DNA of 64,000 nucleotides from Streptomyces aureocirculatus (GTDB lineage Bacteria; Actinomycetota; Actinomycetes; Streptomycetales; Streptomycetaceae). The position numbers and the translations under genes are program-made. The first letter of the stretch is position 1. The number at the start of each line of letters is the position of its first letter. The DNA lies in assembly GCF_000720475.1 (NCBI RefSeq), contig NZ_JOAP01000038.1, positions 6,398-70,397 on the forward strand, written 5' to 3'. Shown in pieces: positions 21,941-30,007 of the stretch. The notes below the pieces were generated by a model. The model was not told the DNA's origin. It saw only the letters and a program-made list of their open reading frames with translations, and ran no database searches.

Positions 21941-24922
21941 TCAGACTCGCTCGCAAGCCCAGAGGTCGTTGAGGTCCTCGCGGATCTCTTCCTCCAGGGC
22001 GGCGAGAAGCGCCTGCTCGGCGTTGAAGTCCCCGGAGACGGCCTTGATGAGGTCGTCCTGGACCTGCTGCTTGACGGTGAGCACCGAGGGCATCCGCTCG
22101 TCCTGTGTGCCCTTGGCGATGAGCCGATGGATAGTCACCGGCTTCGTCTGGCCCGTGCGGAAGAGCCGGCCGTTGGTCTGCAGGTAGTGCTCGAGCGAGA
22201 ACGGCAGCGTGTACCAGATCATCGTCGAGCCACCGTGCTGCAGGTTCAGGCCATGCCCCGCGGCGGCTGGGTGGAGCAGCATCACCGGGATCTGCTTGGC
22301 ATTCCATCGGCGGACCATGTCGCGCGAGCCGTCGAAGGCCTGCGCGCCGACGCCGGCCTTGCGGAGCCGCGTGAGCAACTGCTCCTTGTCGGACTTGAAG
22401 TGATAGGCGATGAGCACGGGCTCGCCGCCGTTGTTCCGCACCAGGTACTCGGTCATCTCGATCTTCTTGTCGTGGATGACCTCGTACCGGCCCTTGGTGG
22501 TCGGGTCGTCAGGATCCGAGGTGTAGAGCGTGCCCGAGGCGAACTGCATCAGCTTGCTCGTCAGCACCGCCTGGTTCGCGGCAACGATCGATTCGACGCT
22601 CTGCGTCAGCTTCCCGTCGTCATCGGTGTAGGTCTGCACGATGTCCAGGACCAGGTCGCGCTTGAAGTCCTTGTATGCCTGGAGCAGGTCCGGCGGGAGC
22701 GTGACATTGACGTCCTGGATGCTGAGCGCCGGGAGCTGCAGGCTCGTGTTCTGCGCGCTCATCACCAGGTGCGAGATGGCCTGATGGATCTCGGCCTCGG
22801 CGTTTGCCGTGGGGATCCACTTCGCCGGCGTCGTGGTGCCGGGCACCATCTTCGGCGTGAACCAGCGGTTGCGGTACGCGGTGATGTTCTGCCCCAGAGT
22901 CTGGCCCTCGTCGAGCAGGTAGATCTGGCTCCAGAGGTCGTGCAGCGAGTTGTGCGTCACGACGAAGTCCTTCGTGACGAACAACCCGTCATCGGCGGCG
23001 ACCGTAATGCACTGCGCCGGCGCGATGCCGATCGGCTCGATGGAGCGGATGGCCCGTTCCTTGATGCGCCAGCGCGGCTGCCAGTTGTCTGCCTTCCTCG
23101 GCAGGCGGAAGGGGTTTGCGGGCATGCCGAACGAAAGGACGTAGTGCGGGCGCATCAGAGACGTGTGCCCCTGAGGCATCACCTGCGGCCCTTCTCGCTG
23201 CTCGACATGCTGCGTCACATACCCACCCAGTGAACGGATGAGGAATGTCACCTCTTCGGCCAATCGGGGCGAAGAGGTACTGAACTGCGAGGTCGACCCA
23301 CCATTCGTCTTGCTGCTACCGTCCGTGTCACAGAGGCCTCGCAGCAGTTCGATTCGGGTGGTCTCGTCGTTCCACAGGTACGGCTCGGGGATGAACTTCT
23401 CCCAGGACCTCAGACCACATAGGTTGAGGTCACGCAGGGCTGTCTTCACCGGGTTGGGTACAGCACCGCGGATCAGTCCGGGTAGGCTCCCGCCACGTTT
23501 GCCGGACGTGATGTAGTAGGCGCTGGCCTTCGAGTCAGATCGATAGCCCCTGTGGGTCATCTGCATACCCTGGGGAAGTGCTACTTCGACGTACTGCCTG
23601 ATCTCATCGTCCAGGGTGGTGAAGTCGATGGTGTGACCGATGTGCCCGTCACCGAGGAGGACGCCCAGCAGGTACGGATCCAGAGGGACGTCTCGCGAAG
23701 GCATCTCCACCGGCGCGACTGTAGGTGTTGTCCATCGGGGAGCGCCGCCTTTGTCGGTCAGTCCGACCTCGACATTGTTTGCCCGGCTGCGGCTCCTTCC
23801 CTTCTTAAGATCGCCAGTGGCGATGACCAACGGGCCAAGACCCTTGCCCCGACGACTGCGGCTGTTCACTTCCCAGAGGTGCTCCTCGGTGCAGTCGACG
23901 ATGGTGTCGTCGCTGAAGGTGACGCGGAAGATGGGCTTATCACCTTGCGGCCAGACGCCCACCACTTCGGTGGCTTTGCCGTCGGATCCGATGACGCGGT
24001 CTCCGAGCCGCATGTCACCCATTGGCCTCCATCCGGTGGGAGTGAGGATCGGGGTGTCCTGGGTCAATGCGTTCGGCGCAGGCGTACCTGTCAGCTCGAT
24101 GAGCCTGCTCATAGCCGGCCGCACCGTCGACAGGGCCAGGAAGCGCTGTGAGTCGTGCGACTTGAAACCCTGGGACTCATCGATGATGACCGTCGGGAAG
24201 GGCCAGATGATGGTGTTCTGACCGTTGATGTTCTGGACCGGCATCTGGTCGACCAGACCGAAGCGGCACTGAGTGCAGCCTGCGCCGGAACAGGTTCGGC
24301 AGTCATAGGCTTCCCACGTCACCAGGGGCGACTTGAGCAACTCCTGAATGCAGGCGCGGATCTTGGCCTTGGCGGGGACCCGGTTGTTGGCGTTGCCGAC
24401 GACCAGAGCACGGTACGAATCGATCAATTCGTCTCGCCCCAGTGCCCCCCGCGCTCGCACCAAGTCCAAGAGCTCAGCCGCCTCAGGTGAACCGGCTGGG
24501 CCAGCCGCTGCTGGCGTGATCAGCTTCTCCCTTTGGGGCGGCTGTGTCAGCAGTTCCTGGTTGATGAAGTACATCGTCGGCGGATCGGTGAAGACTTCCT
24601 GGAAACGTTGGAGGCGCTTGCCCTTGGAGAGCTTCCTGTCGTTCTCGTCGACGATGAGCGACTTCGTTCGGATGGGGAAGCCCCACTTCTCAATCTCGTC
24701 GATCCAGGTGGAGCGGGCGATCGACACGGGTGCTATGACGAGGATGTGACCCATCGGACGAATCGTCTGCAGGACGCTGAGGGTCGTGAGCGTCTTGCCG
24801 GCCCCGACGCCGAGCCACGCGCCGGCGAAGGGGTGGTCAACGAGGAAGTCGTGGATCTGCTGCTGATGCGGCATCAGCGAGAACGGGGACAGAGCAGTAG
24901 CCGCGGTCATGTCGCTGGTCAT
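21941..24922 (-). CDS. SNF2-type helicase interrupted by an intein, 993-aa precursor
   Basis: N-extein (1-284): Walker A LGVGAGKT (37-44), the DEAH-like box IIDESQGF (about 246-253), a Cys4 insertion CRTCSGAGCTQC (208-219), and motif III ending LTGTPAPN. The intein (285-658) interrupts right after this motif. C-extein (659-993): SLHDLWSQIYLLDEGQ resumes the SNF2 pattern and ends with motif VI TNGRLFRTGQ. The mature helicase would be 619 residues. In phage replication modules this helicase usually sits beside a VRR-NUC nuclease, as here (25574-25873). It probably remodels forks or recombination intermediates. Start: first ATG, with GAAGAGAAGGG close upstream; ATG codon 5 is an alternative. Confidence 0.9.
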   Translation of the reverse strand: MTSDMTAATALSPFSLMPHQQQIHDFLVDHPFAGAWLGVGAGKTLTTLSVLQTIRPMGHILVIAPVSIARSTWIDEIEKWGFPIRTKSLIVDENDRKLSKGKRLQRFQEVFTDPPTMYFINQELLTQPPQREKLITPAAAGPAGSPEAAELLDLVRARGALGRDELIDSYRALVVGNANNRVPAKAKIRACIQELLKSPLVTWEAYDCRTCSGAGCTQCRFGLVDQMPVQNINGQNTIIWPFPTVIIDESQGFKSHDSQRFLALSTVRPAMSRLIELTGTPAPNALTQDTPILTPTGWRPMGDMRLGDRVIGSDGKATEVVGVWPQGDKPIFRVTFSDDTIVDCTEEHLWEVNSRSRRGKGLGPLVIATGDLKKGRSRSRANNVEVGLTDKGGAPRWTTPTVAPVEMPSRDVPLDPYLLGVLLGDGHIGHTIDFTTLDDEIRQYVEVALPQGMQMTHRGYRSDSKASAYYITSGKRGGSLPGLIRGAVPNPVKTALRDLNLCGLRSWEKFIPEPYLWNDETTRIELLRGLCDTDGSSKTNGGSTSQFSTSSPRLAEEVTFLIRSLGGYVTQHVEQREGPQVMPQGHTSLMRPHYVLSFGMPANPFRLPRKADNWQPRWRIKERAIRSIEPIGIAPAQCITVAADDGLFVTKDFVVTHNSLHDLWSQIYLLDEGQTLGQNITAYRNRWFTPKMVPGTTTPAKWIPTANAEAEIHQAISHLVMSAQNTSLQLPALSIQDVNVTLPPDLLQAYKDFKRDLVLDIVQTYTDDDGKLTQSVESIVAANQAVLTSKLMQFASGTLYTSDPDDPTTKGRYEVIHDKKIEMTEYLVRNNGGEPVLIAYHFKSDKEQLLTRLRKAGVGAQAFDGSRDMVRRWNAKQIPVMLLHPAAAGHGLNLQHGGSTMIWYTLPFSLEHYLQTNGRLFRTGQTKPVTIHRLIAKGTQDERMPSVLTVKQQVQDDLIKAVSGDFNAEQALLAALEEEIREDLNDLWACERV
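22949..24070 (-). other. Ala1 intein with LAGLIDADG homing endonuclease, 374 aa
   Basis: It begins ALTQDTPILTPTGWRPMGD directly after the helicase residue N284, with alanine where Cys or Ser is usual, and ends VTKDFVVTHN before Ser+1. Block B has CTEEHLWEV (Trp at intein position 66), block F has QCITVAADDG (Cys354), and block G has the Thr of VVTHN (Thr372). That Trp/Cys/Thr set is the signature reported for class 3 inteins, which begin splicing at the block F cysteine. Two dodecapeptides, LLGVLLGDGH and LLRGLCDTDG, mark a LAGLIDADG endonuclease. Boundaries rest on the motif ends and on the restored helicase sequence. Confidence 0.88.
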
Positions 24923-25433
24923 CCCTTCTCTTCGGATGAGCGGTCAGGCATGGAATGCCTCTTGAAATGAGGCCGAGTCGGGCATGGGCCTCGTCGGCTC
25001 TCTGCCTTTTCTGCGCGACCTCGGTCTCCAGGTCGGCGATCCTCGCTTCGAACTGCGTGACGCGCGGGTGTCGGGTCCGGGGGCTTCACACACGCGCTGT
25101 CGCACTGATGCCTGGGCGTGGGTTGCCCGTCCCTCTGGTACCTGCGCGGTTCGGCGGGGTGTACCCAACCCCGGAGGGCCGGGCAGTGCTGTCAGGTGAC
25201 ATCCATGCCGCAGCGAGGCAGCACAGTGTCTGGGTGTCGGCGGCGTTGCCGATCCACAGTTGGAGGTCGTCGTAGGGGTAGTGCTCGGGTACGGTGGGGC
25301 ACCTGGCAGATTCCCCGCACGTTGTGAATGCGGCTGCTTGTCCGCTCGCTTTCCCCGCCGACGTGGGGGTGTTTCAGTGGAGGGATCCGTCAAAGCTTGG
25401 ACGCCTGAGGTTTCGGGTGCAACGGCCCACCGC
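24923..25433. other. About 510 bases without a convincing gene
   Basis: On the minus strand around 24990-25075 a coiled-coil-like reading (ARIADLETEVAQKRQRADEA) exists between stops but has no start codon. It may be a fragment of a decayed gene. The rest has no coherent frame. Confidence 0.35.
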
Positions 25434-25453
25434 TTACCGGGCGGCGGGCCGTT
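25421..25453 (-). terminator. 13-bp hairpin at the end of the VRR-NUC unit
   Basis: AACGGCCCACCGC pairs with GCGGCGGGCCGTT (one wobble) around a 7-base loop, overlapping the last codons of the 42-aa gene. No T-run follows. Confidence 0.6.
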
Positions 25454-25562
25454 GTATTGCTGCCTGGTCCTCGCCGGTGTCGCCGCCTGCGGCGCCTTCG
25501 TTCTCGACGGTCCTGCGGTCGCGTTGGTCAGTCTTGTGCGGGTCCATTTCGTCGTGGGTCAT
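25434..25562 (-). CDS. Acidic 42-aa peptide after VRR-NUC
   Basis: Starts 12 bases past the nuclease stop with GAGAGCAG upstream. It reads MTHDEMDPHKTDQRDRRTVE and then a Gly/Asp-rich tail. Short and low complexity; kept because of its position and ribosome site. Confidence 0.35.
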   Translation of the reverse strand: MTHDEMDPHKTDQRDRRTVENEGAAGGDTGEDQAAIQRPAAR

Positions 25563-25573
25563 GGCGCTGCTCT

Positions 25574-25873
25574 CTATCGGTCAGGGAGGTCTTTGAGCAG
25601 GTGCGCGACGAACGCGTCGACGCCCGGTTTGTCGTCAACGACGTGAACTTCAGCTCCGTGGCAATGCAGCTTGGTGTGCATGAGCTGCTGCAGCTTCCGC
25701 AGCCGGCCGCCAGGGCGCTTGACCTCGACGAACACAATGCGGCCCAGGGCAACGACGATCCGGTCGGGCACTCCCCCGCGGGCCGGTGAGACGAACTTCA
25801 GACACAGGAAGCCGTGTGCCCGGCACTGGGCAAGGAGGTAGTCCTCGATGACACGCTCACGCGGGGACGTCAT
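25574..25873 (-). CDS. VRR-NUC domain nuclease, 99 aa
   Basis: The whole protein is a single VRR-NUC (PD-(D/E)XK) domain of normal stand-alone size. Visible features: N-terminal helix ERVIEDYLLAQCRAHG, catalytic D37 in GGVPDRIV, E50 and K52 in IVFVEVKRPGG, and Q62/H66 in LQQLMHTKLH. Members cut branched or flapped DNA; phage copies accompany SNF2 helicases. The ATG overlaps the upstream gene's stop by four bases (ATGA), and the SNF2 gene follows about 650 bases downstream. Confidence 0.93.
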   Translation of the reverse strand: MTSPRERVIEDYLLAQCRAHGFLCLKFVSPARGGVPDRIVVALGRIVFVEVKRPGGRLRKLQQLMHTKLHCHGAEVHVVDDKPGVDAFVAHLLKDLPDR

Positions 25874-26121
25874 CGGCTCTCAGTCTGCTTGGCCTGGGCG
25901 TCGTGTTCCTGGGCGCACGTGTCGGTCGACGCGGCATCGGCCACGATCTCGTACTTCTTCAGGAACGAGCCGTATTCGGTGATCGTTCGACGCTGCGCTT
26001 GATGATGGACCCTGCGCCGGAATTGGAAGGGTGGATCTACGTGAATGACCTTGGTCAGGACCCCGTCGCTTTTGCGCCGCCAGCGCTGACCGGGCTGGAC
26101 TGGTGCAGTCGCGGCAGTCAC
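25870..26121 (-). CDS. Hypothetical protein, 83 aa
   Basis: A GTG start with GAGGGGG upstream. The pattern PGQRWRRKSDGVLTKVIHVD and GSFLKKYEIV resembles small phage proteins with an opening PGQxW and closing F..xY; that is a pattern impression, not an assignment. Coupled to the VRR-NUC gene by a four-base overlap, so probably part of the replication unit. Confidence 0.6.
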   Translation of the reverse strand: MTAATAPVQPGQRWRRKSDGVLTKVIHVDPPFQFRRRVHHQAQRRTITEYGSFLKKYEIVADAASTDTCAQEHDAQAKQTESR

Positions 26122-26298
26122 AGCTTGTCGCCCCCCTCAACGGTGCGGACGGGAAGTGTGGTCTGGAACATGACGTCTCTCGATTCTCTTGCCATGGCGA
26201 GCCAGACTCGCCTTCATCTTAAATTCGAATCGGGCACCGAGCAGCGTCGTGTCGGCACGGCCCGGCACCTGCGGTCCGATGGTGGAACGGGGAGCTGA

Positions 26299-29200
26299 TC
26301 AAGCGGTGTTCTTCCAGTTCTTGGTGAACGTCTCGTCGAGCATCCGGGTGTAGATGTCGAGGTCGAGCGCCCCGATGAGCTGCTCGGTTCGGGCGGCCGG
26401 TAGCGCGCGGAGGTCCTCGTTGAGGACGATCACCGACCAGTGCGGGTCGATGCCGTTGATCCGGCGGATCACGACGTCCTGGTCATCGGGCAGCAGCGTG
26501 AGGCCGTCGGAGGTGCTGGCCTCGCTGCGGTTCTTCGCCCACCCGTGATGGCGCAGGATCTCAGCCGCGATCGGATCACGTCGCACCCCGGCGCTGCCGG
26601 ACTCGCGCCGCTTGCTCTGGCTGGCCGGGTTCACCTTCCATGCGCCGGCGCTGTGCAGACTCACGGCACCGTCGGTGTCGTCGTGGACGATGAAGACCCG
26701 GTTGACCATCTGCAGCGCCCGCGGGTTCACCAGATGTGCATCGGAGTCCTCGTTGTCGTCGCGGTCGGGCCCGGCGCTGACCGGGTCGGCGGCGAACGGG
26801 TAGGTGATTGATCCACGCGAGGCGGCGAGGACGTTCTGGAACAGCAGCAGCGTCCGCACGGGATCGGCCGGGTCGATCGCCTCCTCGGTCATCTTCCGGC
26901 CAAGCACGGGATCGAACGGCTCGGCGAGAGCCTCCTCTCCTCTGTTGGCGACGGTCTGCAGGTAGCGGGCCAGGGCGAAGTCGATCACGGCCGGGTGGGC
27001 CAGCGACTTCGTCGGGGTAGGGCCCGCGTGGCAGGCCAGCGTCCCGCCGGAGGCGGTGATGATCGGGCTGTCGGCGACGCTCCGGTCCTCACCGGGCGAC
27101 TCCAGCTCGAGCCGGTTGTTCGAGTCCTTGCTGATGAGGAACATCAGCTCCGGTTTGATGTCGATGCCGATGGCGGCCTGCTGCTCGGCGAGCACCCGGT
27201 TATTGGTGGTCTCATCGAAGCCGTTCTCGCCGCCGACGACCGAGTAGAGGCCGTCGGTGTTCGTCGAGATGATCCGCGCGCCGGCCAGCGTCTGGGCCTG
27301 CCCGATCCGCCAGCTGAACAGCTGGCCGATGATCCGCATCGAGATGGTGCGGTTGTTCATCCTGATCGGGGTCCGGTGCGCGGCGTCAGCAGCTCCAGAG
27401 GCCGAGTTGAGGATCAGCTTCGTGCCGTTGCGCAAGGTCGTGAGCCGGGCCTTCTCCTCGGCGGAGATCCCCGGCTTCTTCATCTCGAAGCCTAGGCGCT
27501 CCTTCTCGAAGAAGATCGTCGTGTAGCGGTCCTCGCCCAGCTCGGGATTGTAGAACGCCCTCATGTTGCGCAGCAGGTTCGGGTAGTAGCTCGTGAAGTC
27601 CTCGTGGACGACGAGGCCTGCCGAGGTCCGTGCGAACTTCGGGTGCAGCTTGGTGGACTTGTCGGCCTTCGCAGTGAACAGCACGGGTGCCTTCTTCGCC
27701 GGCTCATCGCGATAGACGGCCTTGATCGCCGAGGTGACGGCCAGGACTACCTTGCCGTCGAGCACGGTCCCGTCAGCCAGGCGCACGTGCATCGCCTCGG
27801 TGTCCGGGCGCTGAGCGTCCAGCAGCTGGGCCGGATCGGGCACTTGGGCCTGCGCGCGGGCGAGCTGCTCGGCCTGGTCCGGGTCGTCCTTCTTTGCCTT
27901 GCGGTACTTCACCTTTTTCGGGTCCGAGCCCAGCAGCACGAGCCGCTTGTCGACGGCCGTGCCGTCGGGCAGCGCGAGTAGGTTGTGCTGGCGCTTGGCC
28001 TCGGCGACGAAGTCCTTCGCGTCCGGGTAGAAGAGCTTGGCGAGGCCGATCATGGCTGCCTGTTCTCGGTGCTCGAAGGAGTCGGCGTCGAAGACTTTCA
28101 TGTCCGCTTCCGCGCCGTGGATGCCGCCTGTGCTGAACGTGACGAAGCACGACGACGGGGAGGCGTCATGGTGGAAGTAGGGCACGTTGTTCGGCGTCTT
28201 CTGCAGCTCGCGCAAGGACCTGGCCGGGAGGTCGAACAGGTCGCGGTACTCCTCGGAGTCGTTGAAGTTCTGCCCCTCGATCGAGCGGTAGTAGTTGACG
28301 ACCTGCATGAACTGGCGGTGCGCCTTCGCCTGTGCCGTCGTCGCGGCTGGGTCCTTGGTGGGGTCGGGGGCCACGTTGTCCTCGAAGAAGCGCACGCACT
28401 CGTCGAGCACGTTGACCTGGGGGATGCCCTGCTTCTCGGCCATCTCCTTGGCCGGATAGAGGAACGACACGGCCTCGATGTCGTTCAGCGAGGTGTACGG
28501 CGCGAGGATGCGGCCGACGAACTTCGCCGAGGACGAGTCGATGGTCAGGCGGTCCCGGCGGACCGAGCCGTTCTTGGCGTAGACGGTCTCGGAGTACTGC
28601 GTCAGCAGGCCGGCCTTGAGGTCGAAGTTGCTGGCGTAGGCCGGGTGCTGGAAGAGCTGGGCCAGTCCCAGGCAGTCGGAGACGTTGTAGGCCAGCAGCT
28701 CGTAGAGATCCTCGATCGCGGCGATCGAGGTGTCGTGGCTGAGCTTTTCGGACTCCTTGATCTGGCGGCCGAGCATCCCGAGCAGGCGCTTAAGGCTCAC
28801 CTTGGTCTGCAGCTCGTTGAGACGGGCGACGTCCAGGTGCCGGCCCGAGTGCATCATGGCGCGGCGGATCTTGGCGGCCGGGCCGTCCCAGCCGAGGTAG
28901 CCGGGCATGTACTTGATGTGCTCGTTGAACAGCTTGTCGTTGTGCTCGCGCATCTCGCGCGCCGTGGTCGGCTGGACAAGACGACCGGAGTGCGGAGCCG
29001 GGAAGGTCTCCATCAGGTACAGCGCGAGCATGGTCGTGTCGTAGTTCAGTGAGTTGTACCCGGCCAGGAACGGGTGCTTCAGCGGGTCGTACTCGGGATC
29101 CGTGTCGCAGACCGGGCGCAGGCTCGCCGGATAGGACGAGACCTCGCTGCGGTCGTTGACCTGGTCAGCGTTCGAGAGGCCCATCAGCTCGGCGAGGCGG

Positions 29201-29472
29201 AGGTTGCCCCGCTCGCCGCGCAGGTTCCACAGATGGACGCTCACCGCGGGCAGGCCCGGGTTGGAGCGCCCCAGGGCTTTATAGAGTGCCCCAGGTTCCA
29301 CGGCGTCGGAGAGCTGCTGGTCGTCGGCGAGGAAGAAGATCTCCAGGTCGTCGACGGCTCTGTCGGGCCGCGGGGTGTAGGCGCACAGGGTGAAGACGTC
29401 CGACAACGACTCGATGTCGTAGAAGGCGAAGCGCGCCTTCGAGGCCGTGACGGGTGTTCGTTGTGTGGTCAT
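26299..29472 (-). CDS. Family B DNA polymerase, 1057 aa
   Basis: Start ATG has AAAGGAGA at 8 bases. The 3'-5' exonuclease region has FYDIESL (ExoI-like, about 17-23) and YNSLNYDTTMLALYL (ExoII-like, about 139). Polymerase motif A is DFTSYYPNLL (about 625), motif B is KLILNSASG (about 681) and motif C is NTDGLY (about 737), with the second catalytic aspartate of the usual DTDS represented as TDG. The order exo, A, B, C and the length are those of phage and plasmid PolB enzymes. A charged insertion (about 500-560) and an extended C-terminus are present. No obvious protein-priming TPR regions can be claimed by eye. Together with the AEP primase and D5 helicase it would copy this replicon. Confidence 0.92.
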   Translation of the reverse strand: MTTQRTPVTASKARFAFYDIESLSDVFTLCAYTPRPDRAVDDLEIFFLADDQQLSDAVEPGALYKALGRSNPGLPAVSVHLWNLRGERGNLRLAELMGLSNADQVNDRSEVSSYPASLRPVCDTDPEYDPLKHPFLAGYNSLNYDTTMLALYLMETFPAPHSGRLVQPTTAREMREHNDKLFNEHIKYMPGYLGWDGPAAKIRRAMMHSGRHLDVARLNELQTKVSLKRLLGMLGRQIKESEKLSHDTSIAAIEDLYELLAYNVSDCLGLAQLFQHPAYASNFDLKAGLLTQYSETVYAKNGSVRRDRLTIDSSSAKFVGRILAPYTSLNDIEAVSFLYPAKEMAEKQGIPQVNVLDECVRFFEDNVAPDPTKDPAATTAQAKAHRQFMQVVNYYRSIEGQNFNDSEEYRDLFDLPARSLRELQKTPNNVPYFHHDASPSSCFVTFSTGGIHGAEADMKVFDADSFEHREQAAMIGLAKLFYPDAKDFVAEAKRQHNLLALPDGTAVDKRLVLLGSDPKKVKYRKAKKDDPDQAEQLARAQAQVPDPAQLLDAQRPDTEAMHVRLADGTVLDGKVVLAVTSAIKAVYRDEPAKKAPVLFTAKADKSTKLHPKFARTSAGLVVHEDFTSYYPNLLRNMRAFYNPELGEDRYTTIFFEKERLGFEMKKPGISAEEKARLTTLRNGTKLILNSASGAADAAHRTPIRMNNRTISMRIIGQLFSWRIGQAQTLAGARIISTNTDGLYSVVGGENGFDETTNNRVLAEQQAAIGIDIKPELMFLISKDSNNRLELESPGEDRSVADSPIITASGGTLACHAGPTPTKSLAHPAVIDFALARYLQTVANRGEEALAEPFDPVLGRKMTEEAIDPADPVRTLLLFQNVLAASRGSITYPFAADPVSAGPDRDDNEDSDAHLVNPRALQMVNRVFIVHDDTDGAVSLHSAGAWKVNPASQSKRRESGSAGVRRDPIAAEILRHHGWAKNRSEASTSDGLTLLPDDQDVVIRRINGIDPHWSVIVLNEDLRALPAARTEQLIGALDLDIYTRMLDETFTKNWKNTA

Positions 29473-29538
29473 GATGGGGATCTCCTTTCGTCGGTCCGAC
29501 CATCACGGCCGGTGTCTGGGGAGGAAGCGCGCGTGGCC

Positions 29539-29688
29539 TCAGAGCAAGTCGTGAGGAGAGCGCCGGCGCGGGGCATCCATGCGCCCCGACGCCTCACTCA
29601 TGAGCCGACCCCTCTCCACGGGGTCCGTCGTGATCTGCGAGCGGACGATGAGGTTGGTGATCCGCTGCTCGCATGCGATGTCGGACAT
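29539..29688 (-). CDS. Hypothetical protein, 49 aa
   Basis: Starts MSDIACEQRITNLIVRSQIT at ATG 29688, soon after the upstream 29-aa gene. The C-terminus is basic (RRRSPHDLL). Lies between the D5 helicase and polymerase genes, same direction. Function unknown. Confidence 0.5.
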   Translation of the reverse strand: MSDIACEQRITNLIVRSQITTDPVERGRLMSEASGRMDAPRRRSPHDLL

Positions 29689-29696
29689 CGCCGTGG

Positions 29697-29786
29697 TCAG
29701 GCGGCCTTGATCCAATTCGAGGTGCAGTTACGGCGGTTATGGGGTGCGTCAGTGACGTTGACGACGCTTCCGGGGATGGCTCGCAT
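29697..29786 (-). CDS. Possible 29-aa peptide
   Basis: Reads MRAIPGSVVNVTDAPHNRRN. Its ATG overlaps the previous stop as TGATG, so re-initiation is plausible. Very short, so confidence is low. Confidence 0.3.
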   Translation of the reverse strand: MRAIPGSVVNVTDAPHNRRNCTSNWIKAA

Positions 29787-29965
29787 CACTGATCACGTTC
29801 CTCGGAAGTCATTTGTAGTGCGACTGCACCGAATTCCACTGCGAAGCTTTCGACGGCTCGCTGCGCCAGTTCTTCGACGCTGCCGTATCCGGCCCGACTT
29901 AGGCGCTCGAAGGTATCCAGGGTGCGCCCGCCAAGCTCGATTTCGATTTTGTGCACTGCTCTCAC
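29786..29965 (-). CDS. Small ribbon-helix-helix-like protein, 59 aa
   Basis: Starts at GTG 29965 (a second GTG is three codons on). VRAVHKIEIELGGRTLDTFE could be the beta strand and first helix, and YGSVEELAQRAVESFAVEF the second helix, the layout of MetJ/Arc-type repressors, though the spacing was judged only by eye. It lies 43 bases downstream of the D5 helicase stop. If it is an RHH protein it may autoregulate the replication unit. Confidence 0.55.
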   Translation of the reverse strand: MRAVHKIEIELGGRTLDTFERLSRAGYGSVEELAQRAVESFAVEFGAVALQMTSEERDQ

Positions 29966-30007
29966 GCTTTCTGTGGACTGCGGCGGGCGGTGTATTCGGC
30001 GGGTGCA

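Noticed and set aside
27985..29052. A 355-codon plus-strand frame
   Set aside because: Fully inside the DNA polymerase gene on the other strand, with no motif.
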